Origin: Corynebacterium sp. TAE3-ERU16
GTDB lineage: Bacteria; Actinomycetota; Actinomycetes; Mycobacteriales; Mycobacteriaceae
NCBI RefSeq assembly: GCF_019209935.1
Contig: NZ_JAHUTN010000011.1
Coordinates: 1-64,000, forward strand
DNA length: 64,000 bases
Direction: 5' to 3'
Below the pieces are notes generated by a model. The model saw only the letters and a list, made by a program, of their open reading frames with translations. It searched no databases and was not told where the DNA came from. The number at the start of each line of letters is the position of its first letter. Within the stretch, counting starts at the first letter, position 1. A program made the translations under genes and the position numbers. Shown here piece by piece: positions 38,342-47,665 of this stretch.

Positions 38342-38920
38342 TCAGTGCCCGGAATGCCCCTCGTGGCCGTCGCCCTTCCCCTCGGGTCGGTCGATGTCGG
38401 CCGGTGTGAGGATGGGGGCGGCGATGGTCGCGGTGACGTCGATGGTCTGGCCGTCGTCGAAGGTGAATACGACATCGGCGTTGCCGCCCGGTGGGAACCC
38501 CTTGTCCCTGACCGCGGTGACCACCTGGGTGATGCAGATACCGTCGCCGACCTCGGGCAGGGTGTCCAGGTGTGCCCGGGACCCGGCGACGATGGAGCAG
38601 TCACGGTTGAGCTCGGTGTCTCCCCGCAGGCTCACCTTCTCGCCGTCGACGGTGGCGCTCTTCAGGGAGTGGACCGACATGTCGGTGTCCTGATTCACCA
38701 GGGTGAACCGGAGGGACGCGGTCGAGGTCCCGTCGACCTCCACGGTGACGTCGCGGACACCCATCTTGCCGTCCGGGGTGTCCGCGCGGGCACCGTCAAC
38801 CGCGGCGACCTGGCTGGCTGTCTGGGAGATCTGGCCGGAGCTGCAGGCGCCCAAGGTCAGTGCCGCCGCAACGGAGACTAGGGCCGCTGCCGCGCCTTTC
38901 ACGGTCTTGGTGGTCATCAC
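38342..38920 (-). CDS. LpqE-like lipoprotein with histidine-rich C-terminus
   Basis: 192 residues. Signal peptide ends in L-G-A-C (Cys near 26). The body resembles the PCu(A)C/LpqE immunoglobulin-like fold weakly, and the C-terminus G-H-E-G-H-S-G-H could bind metal ions. In M. tuberculosis the copper-related lipoprotein LpqE occupies the same place, divergent from carD, as I recall it. GGAGGA lies before the tandem ATG ATG start. Function is inferred from position and sequence character only. Confidence 0.75.
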   Translation of the reverse strand: MMTTKTVKGAAAALVSVAAALTLGACSSGQISQTASQVAAVDGARADTPDGKMGVRDVTVEVDGTSTASLRFTLVNQDTDMSVHSLKSATVDGEKVSLRGDTELNRDCSIVAGSRAHLDTLPEVGDGICITQVVTAVRDKGFPPGGNADVVFTFDDGQTIDVTATIAAPILTPADIDRPEGKGDGHEGHSGH

Positions 38921-39223
38921 TTTCAGTGTCCTCCATCGGAAGGCTTTCGGGTAAGGCAGTTGTTGTCCTCACTCTAGCTGCTGTTCAGACTCTCCACACA
39001 GTTCAAGGGATTTGAGGAGGGGGAGCGCGGGGGCAATCCTTTGATTGCGTCAACTGTCATCCCCGTGTCCGGTCCGTGGGTGGGTCAAGTGTTTCCGTGA
39101 CCGGCCAGTGCACCCCACTGCTCCGGGTGTTCGGGGAAAACAGCTGGTTGGGGGCATGCTAGAATCAGCCCCGCAACAGTGACTATTCACCGTGGCGCCG
39201 GTGGGCGCAGGAAGGTGCATCAA
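38921..39223. promoter_or_regulatory. divergent promoter region of the LpqE-like gene and carD
   Basis: About 300 bp without a gene. An inverted repeat GCAATC-CTTT-GATTGC lies at 39033-39048. TGCTAGAAT (hexamer 39160-39165) is an extended -10 element for carD, giving a leader of roughly 50 nt. AGGAAGG (39209-39215) is the carD ribosome-binding site. Confidence 0.5.
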
Positions 39224-39826
39224 GTGGGCATGGATTTCAAGGTCGGCGACACCGTCGTCTACCCGCATCACGGCGCTGCCGTGATCGAGGCTATCGAGAG
39301 CCGGGAGATCGGCGGCGAGGTGCTCGACTATCTGGTCCTGCAGATCCACCAGTCCGACCTCACCGTCAAGGTTCCCACGAAGAACGCCGAGCTCGTCGGA
39401 GTCCGCGACGTCGTCGGTGAAGAGGGCCTGCAGAAGGTCTTCGGCGTGTTGCGCGAGACCGATGTCGAGGAGGCCGGCAACTGGTCCCGCCGCTACAAGG
39501 CGAACCAGGAACGGCTCGCCTCGGGCGACGTGAACAAGGTCGCCGAGGTGGTTCGCGATCTCTGGCGTCGCGACCAGGACCGCGGCCTGTCCGCGGGTGA
39601 GAAGCGGATGCTGGCCAAGGCACGGCAGGTGCTCGTCGGTGAGCTCGCACTCGCCGAGGGCGTGGACGAGGCCAAGGCCGACGACCTGGAGGCCCAGATG
39701 GAGGCGACCATCGAGAGGCACGACGCGGCCGGTGCCGGGGACGACTCCGACGTCGTGAAGAAGGCGGACGATGATGTCCCGGGCGTCGATCTCGATGACG
39801 TCGACCTCGACTCCGACGACGACTGA
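39224..39826 (+). CDS. carD: CarD-family RNA polymerase-binding transcription factor
   Basis: 200 residues. Binds the RNA polymerase beta subunit and promoter DNA to stabilise open complexes, especially at rRNA promoters. The N-terminal Tudor-like domain ([15 protein letters not shown] near 5-19) and DNA-binding helical domain (W-S-R-R-Y-K-A-N near 86, L-W-R-R-D near 113, R-M-L-A-K-A near 128) are highly conserved; the last 35 residues are acidic and repetitive (D-D-V-D-L-D). GTG at 39224 is 8 nt from AGGAAGG; ATG at 39230 is the alternative. Confidence 0.95.
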   Translation: MGMDFKVGDTVVYPHHGAAVIEAIESREIGGEVLDYLVLQIHQSDLTVKVPTKNAELVGVRDVVGEEGLQKVFGVLRETDVEEAGNWSRRYKANQERLASGDVNKVAEVVRDLWRRDQDRGLSAGEKRMLAKARQVLVGELALAEGVDEAKADDLEAQMEATIERHDAAGAGDDSDVVKKADDDVPGVDLDDVDLDSDDD

Positions 39827-39839
39827 GCCGTAGCGCGGA

Positions 39840-40595
39840 GTGTCAGCTTCAGCCGATGACCGCCGGGTGACCGCGTTGCTCGCGGCCGCCGGACGGGGCA
39901 CCCGATTGGGTGCCCCGGTGCCGAAGGCGTTCGTGCCGCTGCGCGGCATGACCCTCGTGGAGCGCAGCGTCCGGGCCATGGCCACCTCAGGGGTCGTCGA
40001 TGACGTGATCGTCCTGGTCAGCCCGGACATGGCGGATTACGCCCGCACCATCCTCGAGCGTGCGGGACTCCTCGATGACCCGACCCTGCCCGTCCGTCTG
40101 GTCCACGGTGGCGGGGAGCGCGCGGACTCCGTCTGGGCCGGACTCCGGGCCATCGACGCCGACGACGGTGTCGTCGTCATCCACGACGCCGCCCGCGCGC
40201 TCACCCCACCCGGGCTCATCGCCCGGGTGGTCCACCGCGTGCGCCGCGGTGAGGTCGCGGTGATCCCGGTGCTCCCGGTGACCGACACCATCAAGGTCGT
40301 CGACGGCGACCGGGTCGTGGACACCCCGCCCCGCTCCGATCTCCGTGCCGTCCAGACCCCGCAGGGCTTCGACCTCGCCACACTGCGTGCGGCGAACACC
40401 GCCTACTTCAGCTCGGAGGACCCCGGCTTCACCGCCACCGACGACGCCTCCCTGATGGAATGGGCGGGACACACCGTCACCTGCGTCAGGGGCGATCCCA
40501 TGGCGCTGAAGGTGACCACCCCCATGGACATGATCCTCGCCCGGCACATCACCGACGAGGCCGAACCGACCATCTTCGAGGTACCCGGTGACTGA
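39840..40595 (+). CDS. ispD: 2-C-methyl-D-erythritol 4-phosphate cytidylyltransferase
   Basis: 251 residues. Third step of the methylerythritol phosphate isoprenoid pathway. N-terminal [11 protein letters not shown] near 14-24 binds CTP; V-I-H-D-A-A-R near 118-124 is the IspD signature; T-D-D-A-S-L near 200 is also conserved. GTG start 13 bp after carD, so they may share a transcript; its end overlaps ispF by 8 nt. Confidence 0.95.
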   Translation: MSASADDRRVTALLAAAGRGTRLGAPVPKAFVPLRGMTLVERSVRAMATSGVVDDVIVLVSPDMADYARTILERAGLLDDPTLPVRLVHGGGERADSVWAGLRAIDADDGVVVIHDAARALTPPGLIARVVHRVRRGEVAVIPVLPVTDTIKVVDGDRVVDTPPRSDLRAVQTPQGFDLATLRAANTAYFSSEDPGFTATDDASLMEWAGHTVTCVRGDPMALKVTTPMDMILARHITDEAEPTIFEVPGD

Positions 40596-41076
40596 GAGCC
40601 CCATCATCCCGCGCGTCGGCATCGGAACCGACGCCCACCAGATCGAGGCCGGCAGGGACTGCTGGATCGCCTGCCTGCGGTTCGAGGAAGCCGACGGCTG
40701 CGAGGGGCATTCCGACGGGGACGTCGTCGCCCACGCGCTCGTGGACGCACTGCTGTCCGCCGCGGGTCTCGGGGATCTCGGATCCTTCGTGGGGGTGGGC
40801 CGGGCCGAGTACGACGGGGTTTCCGGTGCCCGCCTGCTCCGCGAGGCACGTGAGCTCCTCGAGTCCAACGGCTGGGCGATCGGTAACGTGGCGGTGCAGC
40901 TGATCGGCAACACACCGAAGCTGGGCCCACGCCGGGCCGAGGCCCGGGACGCCGTCGCCGGGATCCTCGGCGCCCCGGTCAACATCTCCGCCACCACGAC
41001 CGACCACATGGGCTTCACCGGACGCGGTGAGGGGCGTGCCGCCGTCGCCACCGCGCTGGTGTACCCCGCGGTCTGA
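40588..41076 (+). CDS. ispF: 2-C-methyl-D-erythritol 2,4-cyclodiphosphate synthase
   Basis: 162 residues. Forms the cyclic diphosphate in the same isoprenoid pathway as IspD. Metal ligands in G-T-D-A-H near 11-15, the [10 protein letters not shown] signature near 39-48, and [14 protein letters not shown] near 137-150. Its GTG start lies within the ispD 3' end, indicating coupled translation. Confidence 0.95.
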   Translation: MTESPIIPRVGIGTDAHQIEAGRDCWIACLRFEEADGCEGHSDGDVVAHALVDALLSAAGLGDLGSFVGVGRAEYDGVSGARLLREARELLESNGWAIGNVAVQLIGNTPKLGPRRAEARDAVAGILGAPVNISATTTDHMGFTGRGEGRAAVATALVYPAV

Positions 41077-41127
41077 CCGGTCCTCCCGCCGCCCGGAACC
41101 GGGGGTGCGGCAGATAGGATGGGTGCC

Positions 41128-42531
41128 GTGACTCTGCGAATCTATGACTCAGCGACCCGTACCCTCCGCGACTTCGTGCCCCTGCGCCCCGGGCACGCCT
41201 CGGTGTACCTGTGCGGTGCGACGGTCCAGTCTGTTCCGCACATCGGCCACGTCCGCAGCGGTGTCGCGTTCGACATCCTCCGCAACTGGCTCGAGGCCAA
41301 GGGCCTCGATGTGGCGTTCCTCCGCAACGTCACCGACATCGACGACAAGATCATCACCAAGGCCGCCGAGGCAGGTCGCCCCTGGTGGGAATGGGCCGCC
41401 ACCCACGAGCGCGCCTTCACCTGGGCCTACGACCAGCTCGGTGTCCGGCCCCCGTCCCTCGAGCCACGGGCCACGGGCCACGTCACCGAGATGGTCGACT
41501 ACATGCAGCGGATCATCGACGCCGGCCACGGCTACGCCGCGGACGGCAACGTGTACTGCTCACCGACCACCATCGAGGGCTACGGGAGGATCTCCGGGCA
41601 GCGCCTCGACGAACTCGACCAGGGCGAATCGGCGGGCACCGGGAAGCGGGACCCGCGCGACTTCACCATGTGGAAGGCGGCGAAGCCGGGCGAACCGTCC
41701 TGGCCGACGCCGTGGGGCGACGGCCGTCCGGGCTGGCACCTCGAGTGCTCGGCCATGGCCACCAAATACCTCGGTGGGGAGTTCGACATCCACGGCGGCG
41801 GCCTGGACCTGAAGTTCCCGCACCACGAGAACGAGGCCGCCCAGGCGACAGCGGCCGGCGACGGCTTCGCCCGCTACTGGATGCACAACGGCTGGGTCAC
41901 CATGGCGGGGGAGAAGATGAGCAAGTCCCTCGGCAACGTGCTCTCCGTCCCGCACGTCCTCACCCTCGTCCGCCCCGTCGAGCTCCGCTACTACCTCGGC
42001 AGCGCCCACTACCGGTCCATGCTCGAGTACTCCGAGCAGACCCTCGCCGACGCCGCCACCGGATACCGCCGCATCGAGGCGTTCCTCGACCGGGTCGGTC
42101 CCGTCGAGCGCACCACCTGGACCGACCGCTTCGCAGCCGCGATGGACGACGATCTCGGCGTTCCCGCCGCCCTCGCCGAGGTACACAACGCGGTCCGCGC
42201 CGGGAACAGCGCACTCGCCGCGGGGGACCGGGATGAGGCGGTTCGCCTCGCGGGTCAGATCCGTGCGATGATGGCCATCCTCGGTGTCGACCCCCAGTCC
42301 GATACCTGGACCGCCTCCAGGACCGCGTCCGGTGGCACCGACGACGCGGCGGGAAAAGCCCTGGACACCCTGATCCGGACTGAACTCGACCGTCGGACCG
42401 CCGCCCGCGCGGCGAAGGACTGGGCCACAGCAGATGAGGTGCGCGACCGCCTGGCGGCGGCGGGCATCGAGATCACCGACACCGCCGACGGCCCACAGTG
42501 GTCGCTGCGCACCAACACCGACGACAAGTAA
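41128..42531 (+). CDS. cysS: cysteinyl-tRNA synthetase
   Basis: 467 residues. Class I synthetase with zinc-binding Cys29, H-I-G-H at 38-41, and K-M-S-K-S near 264-268; the W-H-x-E-C-S-A-M segment supplies further zinc ligands. GTG 41128 was preferred to ATG 41119 because M-T-L-R-I is the family N-terminus and TAGGAT (41115-41120) ends 7 nt upstream, which would start the transcript at or next to the GTG. Confidence 0.95.
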   Translation: MTLRIYDSATRTLRDFVPLRPGHASVYLCGATVQSVPHIGHVRSGVAFDILRNWLEAKGLDVAFLRNVTDIDDKIITKAAEAGRPWWEWAATHERAFTWAYDQLGVRPPSLEPRATGHVTEMVDYMQRIIDAGHGYAADGNVYCSPTTIEGYGRISGQRLDELDQGESAGTGKRDPRDFTMWKAAKPGEPSWPTPWGDGRPGWHLECSAMATKYLGGEFDIHGGGLDLKFPHHENEAAQATAAGDGFARYWMHNGWVTMAGEKMSKSLGNVLSVPHVLTLVRPVELRYYLGSAHYRSMLEYSEQTLADAATGYRRIEAFLDRVGPVERTTWTDRFAAAMDDDLGVPAALAEVHNAVRAGNSALAAGDRDEAVRLAGQIRAMMAILGVDPQSDTWTASRTASGGTDDAAGKALDTLIRTELDRRTAARAAKDWATADEVRDRLAAAGIEITDTADGPQWSLRTNTDDK

Positions 42532-42546
42532 GGCCCCTGAAGCACC

Positions 42547-43494
42547 ATGGCTGGAAATTCCAAGCGCACCGGAGCGGTGCGCAAGACCGACAAGAAGAAC
42601 CCCCAGGTCGGATCCGGTGGCCAACGCCGTCGTGGTCTGCGGGGCAAAGGCCCCACCCCGAAGGCGGAGGATCGCACCTACCACCCCGCACACAAGCGGA
42701 AGAAGGAGGCGGAGCGCCGCGCACGCGGCCGCCACGTCAAGGAGGAGACCACCGAGCTCGTCGTGGGGCGCAACCCCGTCGTCGAGTGCCTGCGCGCCAA
42801 GGCGCCGGCCAACGCCCTCTACGTGGCCGTCGGCACCGAGAGTGACGAGCGTCTGACGGAGGCCGTGCAGCTCGCCGGGCACCGCGGCATCTCCATCATC
42901 GAGGTGCCGCGCACCGACCTGGACCACATGACCGGCAACGGCATGCACCAGGGCATCGGCCTGCAGATGCCGCCGTTCCGGTACTCGGCGGTCGAGGACC
43001 TCATCGAGCAGGTCAACGAGCGCGGCGAGCCCGGCCTGATCGTCTGCCTCGACAACGTCACCGACCCCCGCAACCTCGGCGCGGTCATCCGCTCCGTCGC
43101 GGCGTTCGGTGGACACGGTGTCGTCATCCCGGAGCGTCGCTCGGCATCGGTCACCGCCGTCGCATGGCGCACGTCGGCGGGAACCGCGGCCCGTCTCCCG
43201 GTCGCGAAGGCCACCAACCTGACCCGGACCCTCAAGCAGTTCCAGAAGGCCGGCTACCAGGTCGTCGGCCTCGACGCAGGTGGTGACCACACCCTCGACA
43301 CCTACGACGGGACCGGCCCCACGGTCGTCGTGGTCGGCAGTGAAGGCAAGGGGATCTCCCGCCTCGTCGGCGAGACCTGCGACGTCACCCTGTCCGTTCC
43401 CATGGCCGACTGGGTGGAATCACTCAACGCGTCCGTCGCCGCGGGCGTCGTGCTCAGTGAGTTCGCCCGCCAGCGCCGTGCGCAGCTGAGGTGA
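42547..43494 (+). CDS. rlmB: 23S rRNA (guanosine-2'-O-)-methyltransferase RlmB
   Basis: 315 residues. SpoU/TrmH-type methyltransferase. A basic, Gly/Lys-rich N-terminal extension of about 70 residues precedes the substrate-binding domain (V-V-G-R-N-P-V-V-E near 74-82) and the knotted catalytic domain ([11 protein letters not shown] near 170-180, G-S-E-G-K-G near 263-268, and S-L-N-A-S-V-A near 293-299). Follows cysS by 15 bp, as in other mycolata; ends at the terminator 43521-43556. Confidence 0.94.
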   Translation: MAGNSKRTGAVRKTDKKNPQVGSGGQRRRGLRGKGPTPKAEDRTYHPAHKRKKEAERRARGRHVKEETTELVVGRNPVVECLRAKAPANALYVAVGTESDERLTEAVQLAGHRGISIIEVPRTDLDHMTGNGMHQGIGLQMPPFRYSAVEDLIEQVNERGEPGLIVCLDNVTDPRNLGAVIRSVAAFGGHGVVIPERRSASVTAVAWRTSAGTAARLPVAKATNLTRTLKQFQKAGYQVVGLDAGGDHTLDTYDGTGPTVVVVGSEGKGISRLVGETCDVTLSVPMADWVESLNASVAAGVVLSEFARQRRAQLR

Positions 43495-43520
43495 CCCGCC
43501 ACCGTCCGTGACGGACACGA

Positions 43521-43556
43521 GGAACGGCCCCACCGTGATACCGGTGGGGCCGTTCC
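43521..43556. terminator. bidirectional terminator between rlmB and znuB
   Basis: Perfect 15-bp stem GGAACGGCCCCACCG with its complement around a 6-nt loop, followed by AGTTTCC. It separates two convergent genes and is symmetric enough to serve both. Confidence 0.8.
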
Positions 43557-43576
43557 AGTTTCCCGTGCGGTGGCCG

Positions 43577-44503
43577 CTAGACCGTAGGCTCGGTCCGCGT
43601 CGGCTCCGGGGCGTGGTCACCGATCTCCTGCAGTCCCCCCTGGGCGCGGAGCCGGAGGGCGTCCTCGTCCCGCTGTGCCGTCCGCCCCCGGAGGTACCCG
43701 ATGAGGCGGCAGATGAGGTAGATCACGAAAGAGATGGTGGTGACGAACACGCTCACCGGTAGCCCGGGCGCGAGCGAGATGACGAAACCACCGAGCGCCG
43801 CGACCTCGGCGAACACGGTCGACAGCACGACCGCGCGCACCGGGCTGGAGGTCACCTGGGCGGCCGCGGCGCCCGGTGTGATCAGCAGGGAGATCACCAG
43901 CAGCGCGCCGACGATCTGCACCCCCTCGGCCGCGGAGAGCCCGACGAGGACCGCGAATCCGACCGCGACCAGGTGCACGTTGACCCCGGCCGCAGCGGCC
44001 ATGTGCGGGTCCGCGGAGGCGAACAGGATCGGTCGCCAGAACAGCACGACGCATCCGACGACCAGGGCCGTGATCCCGGCGAGCAGCCACACCGAGCTCG
44101 ACTGCACGCCGACGATCTGGCCGGTGAGCAACGCGAAGGCGTTGGATGAGCGCCCCGGGTACAGATGGATGAACAGCACCGACAGCCCCATGCCGAAACT
44201 CAGGACCACGCCGACGGCGGTGTCCTGCTGACGCATGCCGAGCAGCGCGAGAACGATGGCCGCCACGATGGAGCCCACCACTGCGCCGACCCCGACGTTG
44301 ACGCTGAGCAGGAGCGCGGCCGAGGCGCCCATGAGGGCGAGTTCGCTCGTGCCGTGCACCGCGAAGGACATCCGGCGCAGCACGATCAGCGGGGCCATGA
44401 TCCCGGAGAGGATCCCGAGCAATCCCGCGGCGATCAGGGAGTCCCGCACGAAGTCGACCCCGAGCAGGTAGCGCGTGTCGGTGATGAACTGGGTCATGTC
44501 CAT
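43577..44503 (-). CDS. znuB: zinc/manganese ABC transporter permease
   Basis: 308 residues with about eight membrane helices of the ABC-3 family (F-V-R-D-S-L-I-A-A-G near 18, F-A-V-H-G-T-S-E-L-A near 47, E-G-V-Q-I-V-G-A-L-L near 208). Forms the membrane channel of a divalent-metal importer together with the ATPase and lipoprotein encoded upstream on the same strand. The last 40 residues are charged and cytoplasmic. Corresponds in order to the Zn-uptake system beside ipsA in C. glutamicum. Confidence 0.9.
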   Translation of the reverse strand: MDMTQFITDTRYLLGVDFVRDSLIAAGLLGILSGIMAPLIVLRRMSFAVHGTSELALMGASAALLLSVNVGVGAVVGSIVAAIVLALLGMRQQDTAVGVVLSFGMGLSVLFIHLYPGRSSNAFALLTGQIVGVQSSSVWLLAGITALVVGCVVLFWRPILFASADPHMAAAAGVNVHLVAVGFAVLVGLSAAEGVQIVGALLVISLLITPGAAAAQVTSSPVRAVVLSTVFAEVAALGGFVISLAPGLPVSVFVTTISFVIYLICRLIGYLRGRTAQRDEDALRLRAQGGLQEIGDHAPEPTRTEPTV

Positions 44504-44540
44504 GGTTGTTCCTCGGGTCGGTTGGGATCGGTGGGGCGGG

Positions 44541-45242
44541 TCAGAGGACGACGAGGCGGCCGTTGACCTCTGCGACCTCGACGCGCGTGCCGTAGAGCTC
44601 TGAGAGCGTATCGGAGCGCATCACCTCGGACACGTCCCCGAGCACGTGCCCGTACGGGGCGAGGTAGAGCACCCTGTCGACGACTCTCAGGACCGGGTTG
44701 ATGGAGTGGGTGACGAACACGACCGCCGTCCCGGCCTCCCGGCGCCGACGGTCGATGAGGTCCACGGTGCGTTGCTGCACACCCATGTCGAGGGAGAGCA
44801 ACGGCTCATCACAGAGAAGGAGCTCGGGATCGTTGGCCAGGGCCTGCGCCTGGCGCACCAGCTGTTGTTGGCCGCCCGACAGGTTGCCCACCCGCCTGTC
44901 CGCGATCCCCGTCGCCCCGACCTCCCGGAGCAGTTCCTCGACGGCCCCGCGCCTCGCCCGACGCCGCCTGACCACCCCGTGTGCGGCGGACAGGTTCACC
45001 AGGTCCCGGGCGCGTAGGGGGAGATCGGGGGAGAACATCCGCTGCTGGGGGATGAATCCGGTCCGCGCGTCCACCGAGACCGTGCCGCGGGTGAGCCTGC
45101 GGGTTCCGGTGACCGTGTGCAGCAGCGTCGACTTCCCGGCACCGTTGGGGCCGAGAACCGCCAGGAACTCGCCGGGCCCGACCGTCAGATTCAGATCCGA
45201 GAAGAGCGGGTCGACGGCGGCGCCGGTGAAGGTGAGGACCAT
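44541..45242 (-). CDS. znuC: zinc/manganese ABC transporter ATP-binding protein
   Basis: 233 residues. Walker A L-G-P-N-G-A-G-K-S-T near 31-40, signature L-S-G-G-Q-Q-Q near 121-127, Walker B L-L-L-C-D-E-P near 138-144. Drives metal import with the adjacent permease (38 bp downstream). It is separated from the binding-protein gene by 117 bp that hold a strong hairpin (45298-45331), which would lower its expression relative to the binding protein. Confidence 0.92.
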   Translation of the reverse strand: MVLTFTGAAVDPLFSDLNLTVGPGEFLAVLGPNGAGKSTLLHTVTGTRRLTRGTVSVDARTGFIPQQRMFSPDLPLRARDLVNLSAAHGVVRRRRARRGAVEELLREVGATGIADRRVGNLSGGQQQLVRQAQALANDPELLLCDEPLLSLDMGVQQRTVDLIDRRRREAGTAVVFVTHSINPVLRVVDRVLYLAPYGHVLGDVSEVMRSDTLSELYGTRVEVAEVNGRLVVL

Positions 45243-45297
45243 GATCGTGGTTCTTTCTGATCAGAGGTCCGGGAGGGCGTCCCGGACAGCAGTTGAG

Positions 45298-45331
45298 CCT
45301 TCCACGCGGAAGATGACTCCGTGTGGAAGGC
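45298..45331 (-). terminator. intra-operon hairpin between znuA and znuC
   Basis: GCCTTCCAC.CGGA paired with TCCG.GTGGAAGGC (13 of 14 pairs) around a 6-nt loop, 30 nt past the binding-protein stop. Likely a partial terminator or 3' stabiliser. Confidence 0.6.
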
Positions 45332-45359
45332 TACAGGGTGGAGCGGGGGCGGTCGGGAA

Positions 45360-46412
45360 TCAGTTCTTCCTGACCTGGTCCGCGCCGGTCTTCAGACGCT
45401 CGACGGCACCGCTGAAGAAGTCGAAGAAGTTCTCGCCGCGTGACGGGGTCTCGAAGACCTCCACCACCGGGATACCGAGTCCCCGGGCCTCGTCACGGAG
45501 ACGTTCGGTCGAATCGGTGGCGGTCTGCGGGTTGAAGATCAGGACATCGATCTCACCGTTCTTCAGTGCCTCGGTGAAGGCGGCGTAGTCGGCGGCGGTG
45601 GGCTCGGATTCCTTGAGGGTGGCCGTCCGGTAGCCCTCGGGGGTGGCCTCGGTCAGGGGGGAGTGCTCCACGATGTAGTCCGCGATGGGTTCGGTCTGGG
45701 CGACGCGGACCGCCGGAAGGGAGTCCATCTCAGTCTCGAGTGCGGAGAGCTTGTCCTCCAGCTTGTCGGTGTCGACCTTCGCGTCGGGACGCAGTTCGGA
45801 GACCCGTTCGGCGAGCTCGGCGCCGACCTCCTCGACGGCGTGCGGGTCGTACCAGATGTGCTCATTCACGAGATCGCCGTGATCATGTCCGTGGTCGTGA
45901 TCGTGCCCGTGGTCGTGGTCGTGCCCGTGCTCGTGATCATGTCCGTGGTCGTGCCCGTGATCGTGCACGGTGAGTGGGAGGGCGTGGATGATGATCGACT
46001 CATCCATGTTGCGGTACAACCAGGAGTCGTATCCGCCGCCACCGACCACGATCAGGTCGGCTTCCTGGGCCAGTGCCATGTCGGCCGCCGTCGGTTCGAA
46101 CGAGTGGGGATCCACGGAATCGCCGACGATGATGGCCCGGATGTCGGCGTCCTGGTCGGAGACGACCATGTCCGCGACGTCGGCCCAGATCTGGGTGGAG
46201 GTGACGATGTTGAGTTTGTCGTCGCTTTCAGCGGCCGCGGTTTCACCGGACTGTTGCGCCGCTGTCGTGGACTCCGGTGCGGGATTCTCGTTCCCCGGTG
46301 CGCAACCGGCGGTGGCCATGACCATACCGGTGGCGAAGAGTGTCGCACCTGCGGTCCGGGCGGGGTGGTTCCGGAGATTGCGGAGGAGGGGACGGAAGCT
46401 ACTGTTGATCAT
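45360..46412 (-). CDS. znuA: zinc/manganese ABC transporter substrate-binding lipoprotein
   Basis: 350 residues. Signal peptide ends in T-A-G-C (Cys37). Cluster A-I metal-binding fold with ligands expected at His103 (D-P-H-S-F-E-P), His185 (N-E-H-I-W-Y-D-P) and later residues, plus a His/Asp-rich loop at about 150-179 made of H-D-H and H-G-H repeats, typical of zinc carriers. Start 46412 places a basic N-terminus before the hydrophobic core. An inverted repeat TGACAA-CCT-TTGTCA lies 20 nt upstream. Confidence 0.92.
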   Translation of the reverse strand: MINSSFRPLLRNLRNHPARTAGATLFATGMVMATAGCAPGNENPAPESTTAAQQSGETAAAESDDKLNIVTSTQIWADVADMVVSDQDADIRAIIVGDSVDPHSFEPTAADMALAQEADLIVVGGGGYDSWLYRNMDESIIIHALPLTVHDHGHDHGHDHEHGHDHDHGHDHDHGHDHGDLVNEHIWYDPHAVEEVGAELAERVSELRPDAKVDTDKLEDKLSALETEMDSLPAVRVAQTEPIADYIVEHSPLTEATPEGYRTATLKESEPTAADYAAFTEALKNGEIDVLIFNPQTATDSTERLRDEARGLGIPVVEVFETPSRGENFFDFFSGAVERLKTGADQVRKN

Positions 46413-46432
46413 GAAACCCAGTTTCAGACAAA

Positions 46433-46447
46433 TGACAACCTTTGTCA
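46433..46447. promoter_or_regulatory. candidate metal-regulator operator
   Basis: TGACAA-CCT-TTGTCA, a perfect 6-3-6 palindrome overlapping a TTGACA -35 element on the minus strand, just upstream of the znuA start. A Zur-type repressor is the natural candidate, although the half-site differs from the A/T-rich Zur box I recall. It lies about 90 bp from the divergent ipsA start. Confidence 0.5.
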
Positions 46448-46534
46448 AGTTTATGATCATTTAACTGACCTCGGATCAGTGGCCGGTGCGTGCCTGCATC
46501 GGCTCCCGGTGAACCTGGGTGCTAGGTTTCTATC

Positions 46535-47656
46535 ATGGCAAAACGTAATCGGCAGCGCGGTACGCTCGCGTCTCTGGCCGCCGAACTCGGGGTGTCGAGG
46601 ACGACCGTCTCCAACGCCTACAATCGCCCGGAGCAGTTGTCCGCGTCCCTGCGGGAGAAGATTCTCGCCACCGCGGAACAGCGCGGTTATCCGGGGCCGC
46701 ACCCGACGGCCCGCTCACTGCGGACCCGTCGGGCCGGGGCCATGGGTGTGCTGTTGACCGAGCATCTGACCTACGCCTTCGACGATCTCGCCTCCGTCGA
46801 CTTCCTCGCGGGCATGGCCGAGGCCTCCTACGGAGGCAACACCTGTCTCACCCTTATCCCGGTCGGCCCCGACAGCTCCGTCGATGTCGCCGCGGCCGCC
46901 CAGCTCGTGAACCAGCCCGTCATCGACGGATTCGTCGTCTACTCGGTCGCCGCCGACGACCCGTACCTGCAGGCGGCCCGAAACCGCAGGCTCCCGCTCG
47001 TCATCTGCGACCAGCCCGCCGATGAGACCGGACTCCCGTTCGTCGGCATCGACGATCGCGCGGCGATAGCGCCCGCAGCTCAGGCTCTCATCGACGCGGG
47101 ACACCGGCGGATCGGGATTCTCTCGATCCGCCTCGACCGGAGGAAGAACGACGGCCCGGTGTCGGCCGAACGTCTGCGGAATGCCGGGCTGCACGTGCAG
47201 CGCTCCCGGGTTCTCGGCGCACTGGACGTTCTCGCCTCGGCGGGCATCGATCCGGACACGGTGCCTGTCATAGAGCGGCACATCAATGACCGGGCGAACA
47301 ACGTTGACGCGGCGCGGGAGCTTCTGGAGACCCACCCGGATCTCACGGCCGTACTCTGCACCACCGACTCGATGGCCCTCGGTGTCCTCGACTACTGCGC
47401 GGATCACGGGATCTCCGTACCGGACCGGCTGTCGGTCACGGGATTCGACGGGATCGTCACCGCCGTGGCCCGGGATCTGACAACCGTGATCCAGCCGAAC
47501 CGGGAGAAGGGGGCCGCCGCGGGAAGGATGCTCTTCCGGCTCATCGAACAGCGGCTTTCGGATGAGGATCCGTCCGTCGGGGAGCCGCTGCGCGAGCTGC
47601 TGGAAACGAAGTTCAGGCCCGGCGGCACGGTCGCGGCGCCCCGGTCCACGGACTGA
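46535..47656 (+). CDS. ipsA: LacI-family regulator, IpsA-like
   Basis: 373 residues. N-terminal LacI helix-turn-helix (T-L-A-S-L-A-A-E-L-G-V-S-R-T-T-V-S-N-A-Y near 10-29) with a hinge near 50-65 and a periplasmic-binding-protein-like sensor domain. In C. glutamicum the gene at this place, between the zinc importer and otsB, is ipsA, an inositol-responsive activator of ino1 and mycothiol/lipid precursor genes. TAGGTT ends 6 nt before the ATG without a Shine-Dalgarno. Assignment is by synteny and family. Confidence 0.83.
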   Translation: MAKRNRQRGTLASLAAELGVSRTTVSNAYNRPEQLSASLREKILATAEQRGYPGPHPTARSLRTRRAGAMGVLLTEHLTYAFDDLASVDFLAGMAEASYGGNTCLTLIPVGPDSSVDVAAAAQLVNQPVIDGFVVYSVAADDPYLQAARNRRLPLVICDQPADETGLPFVGIDDRAAIAPAAQALIDAGHRRIGILSIRLDRRKNDGPVSAERLRNAGLHVQRSRVLGALDVLASAGIDPDTVPVIERHINDRANNVDAARELLETHPDLTAVLCTTDSMALGVLDYCADHGISVPDRLSVTGFDGIVTAVARDLTTVIQPNREKGAAAGRMLFRLIEQRLSDEDPSVGEPLRELLETKFRPGGTVAAPRSTD

Positions 47657-47665
47657 ACAGGCGGC

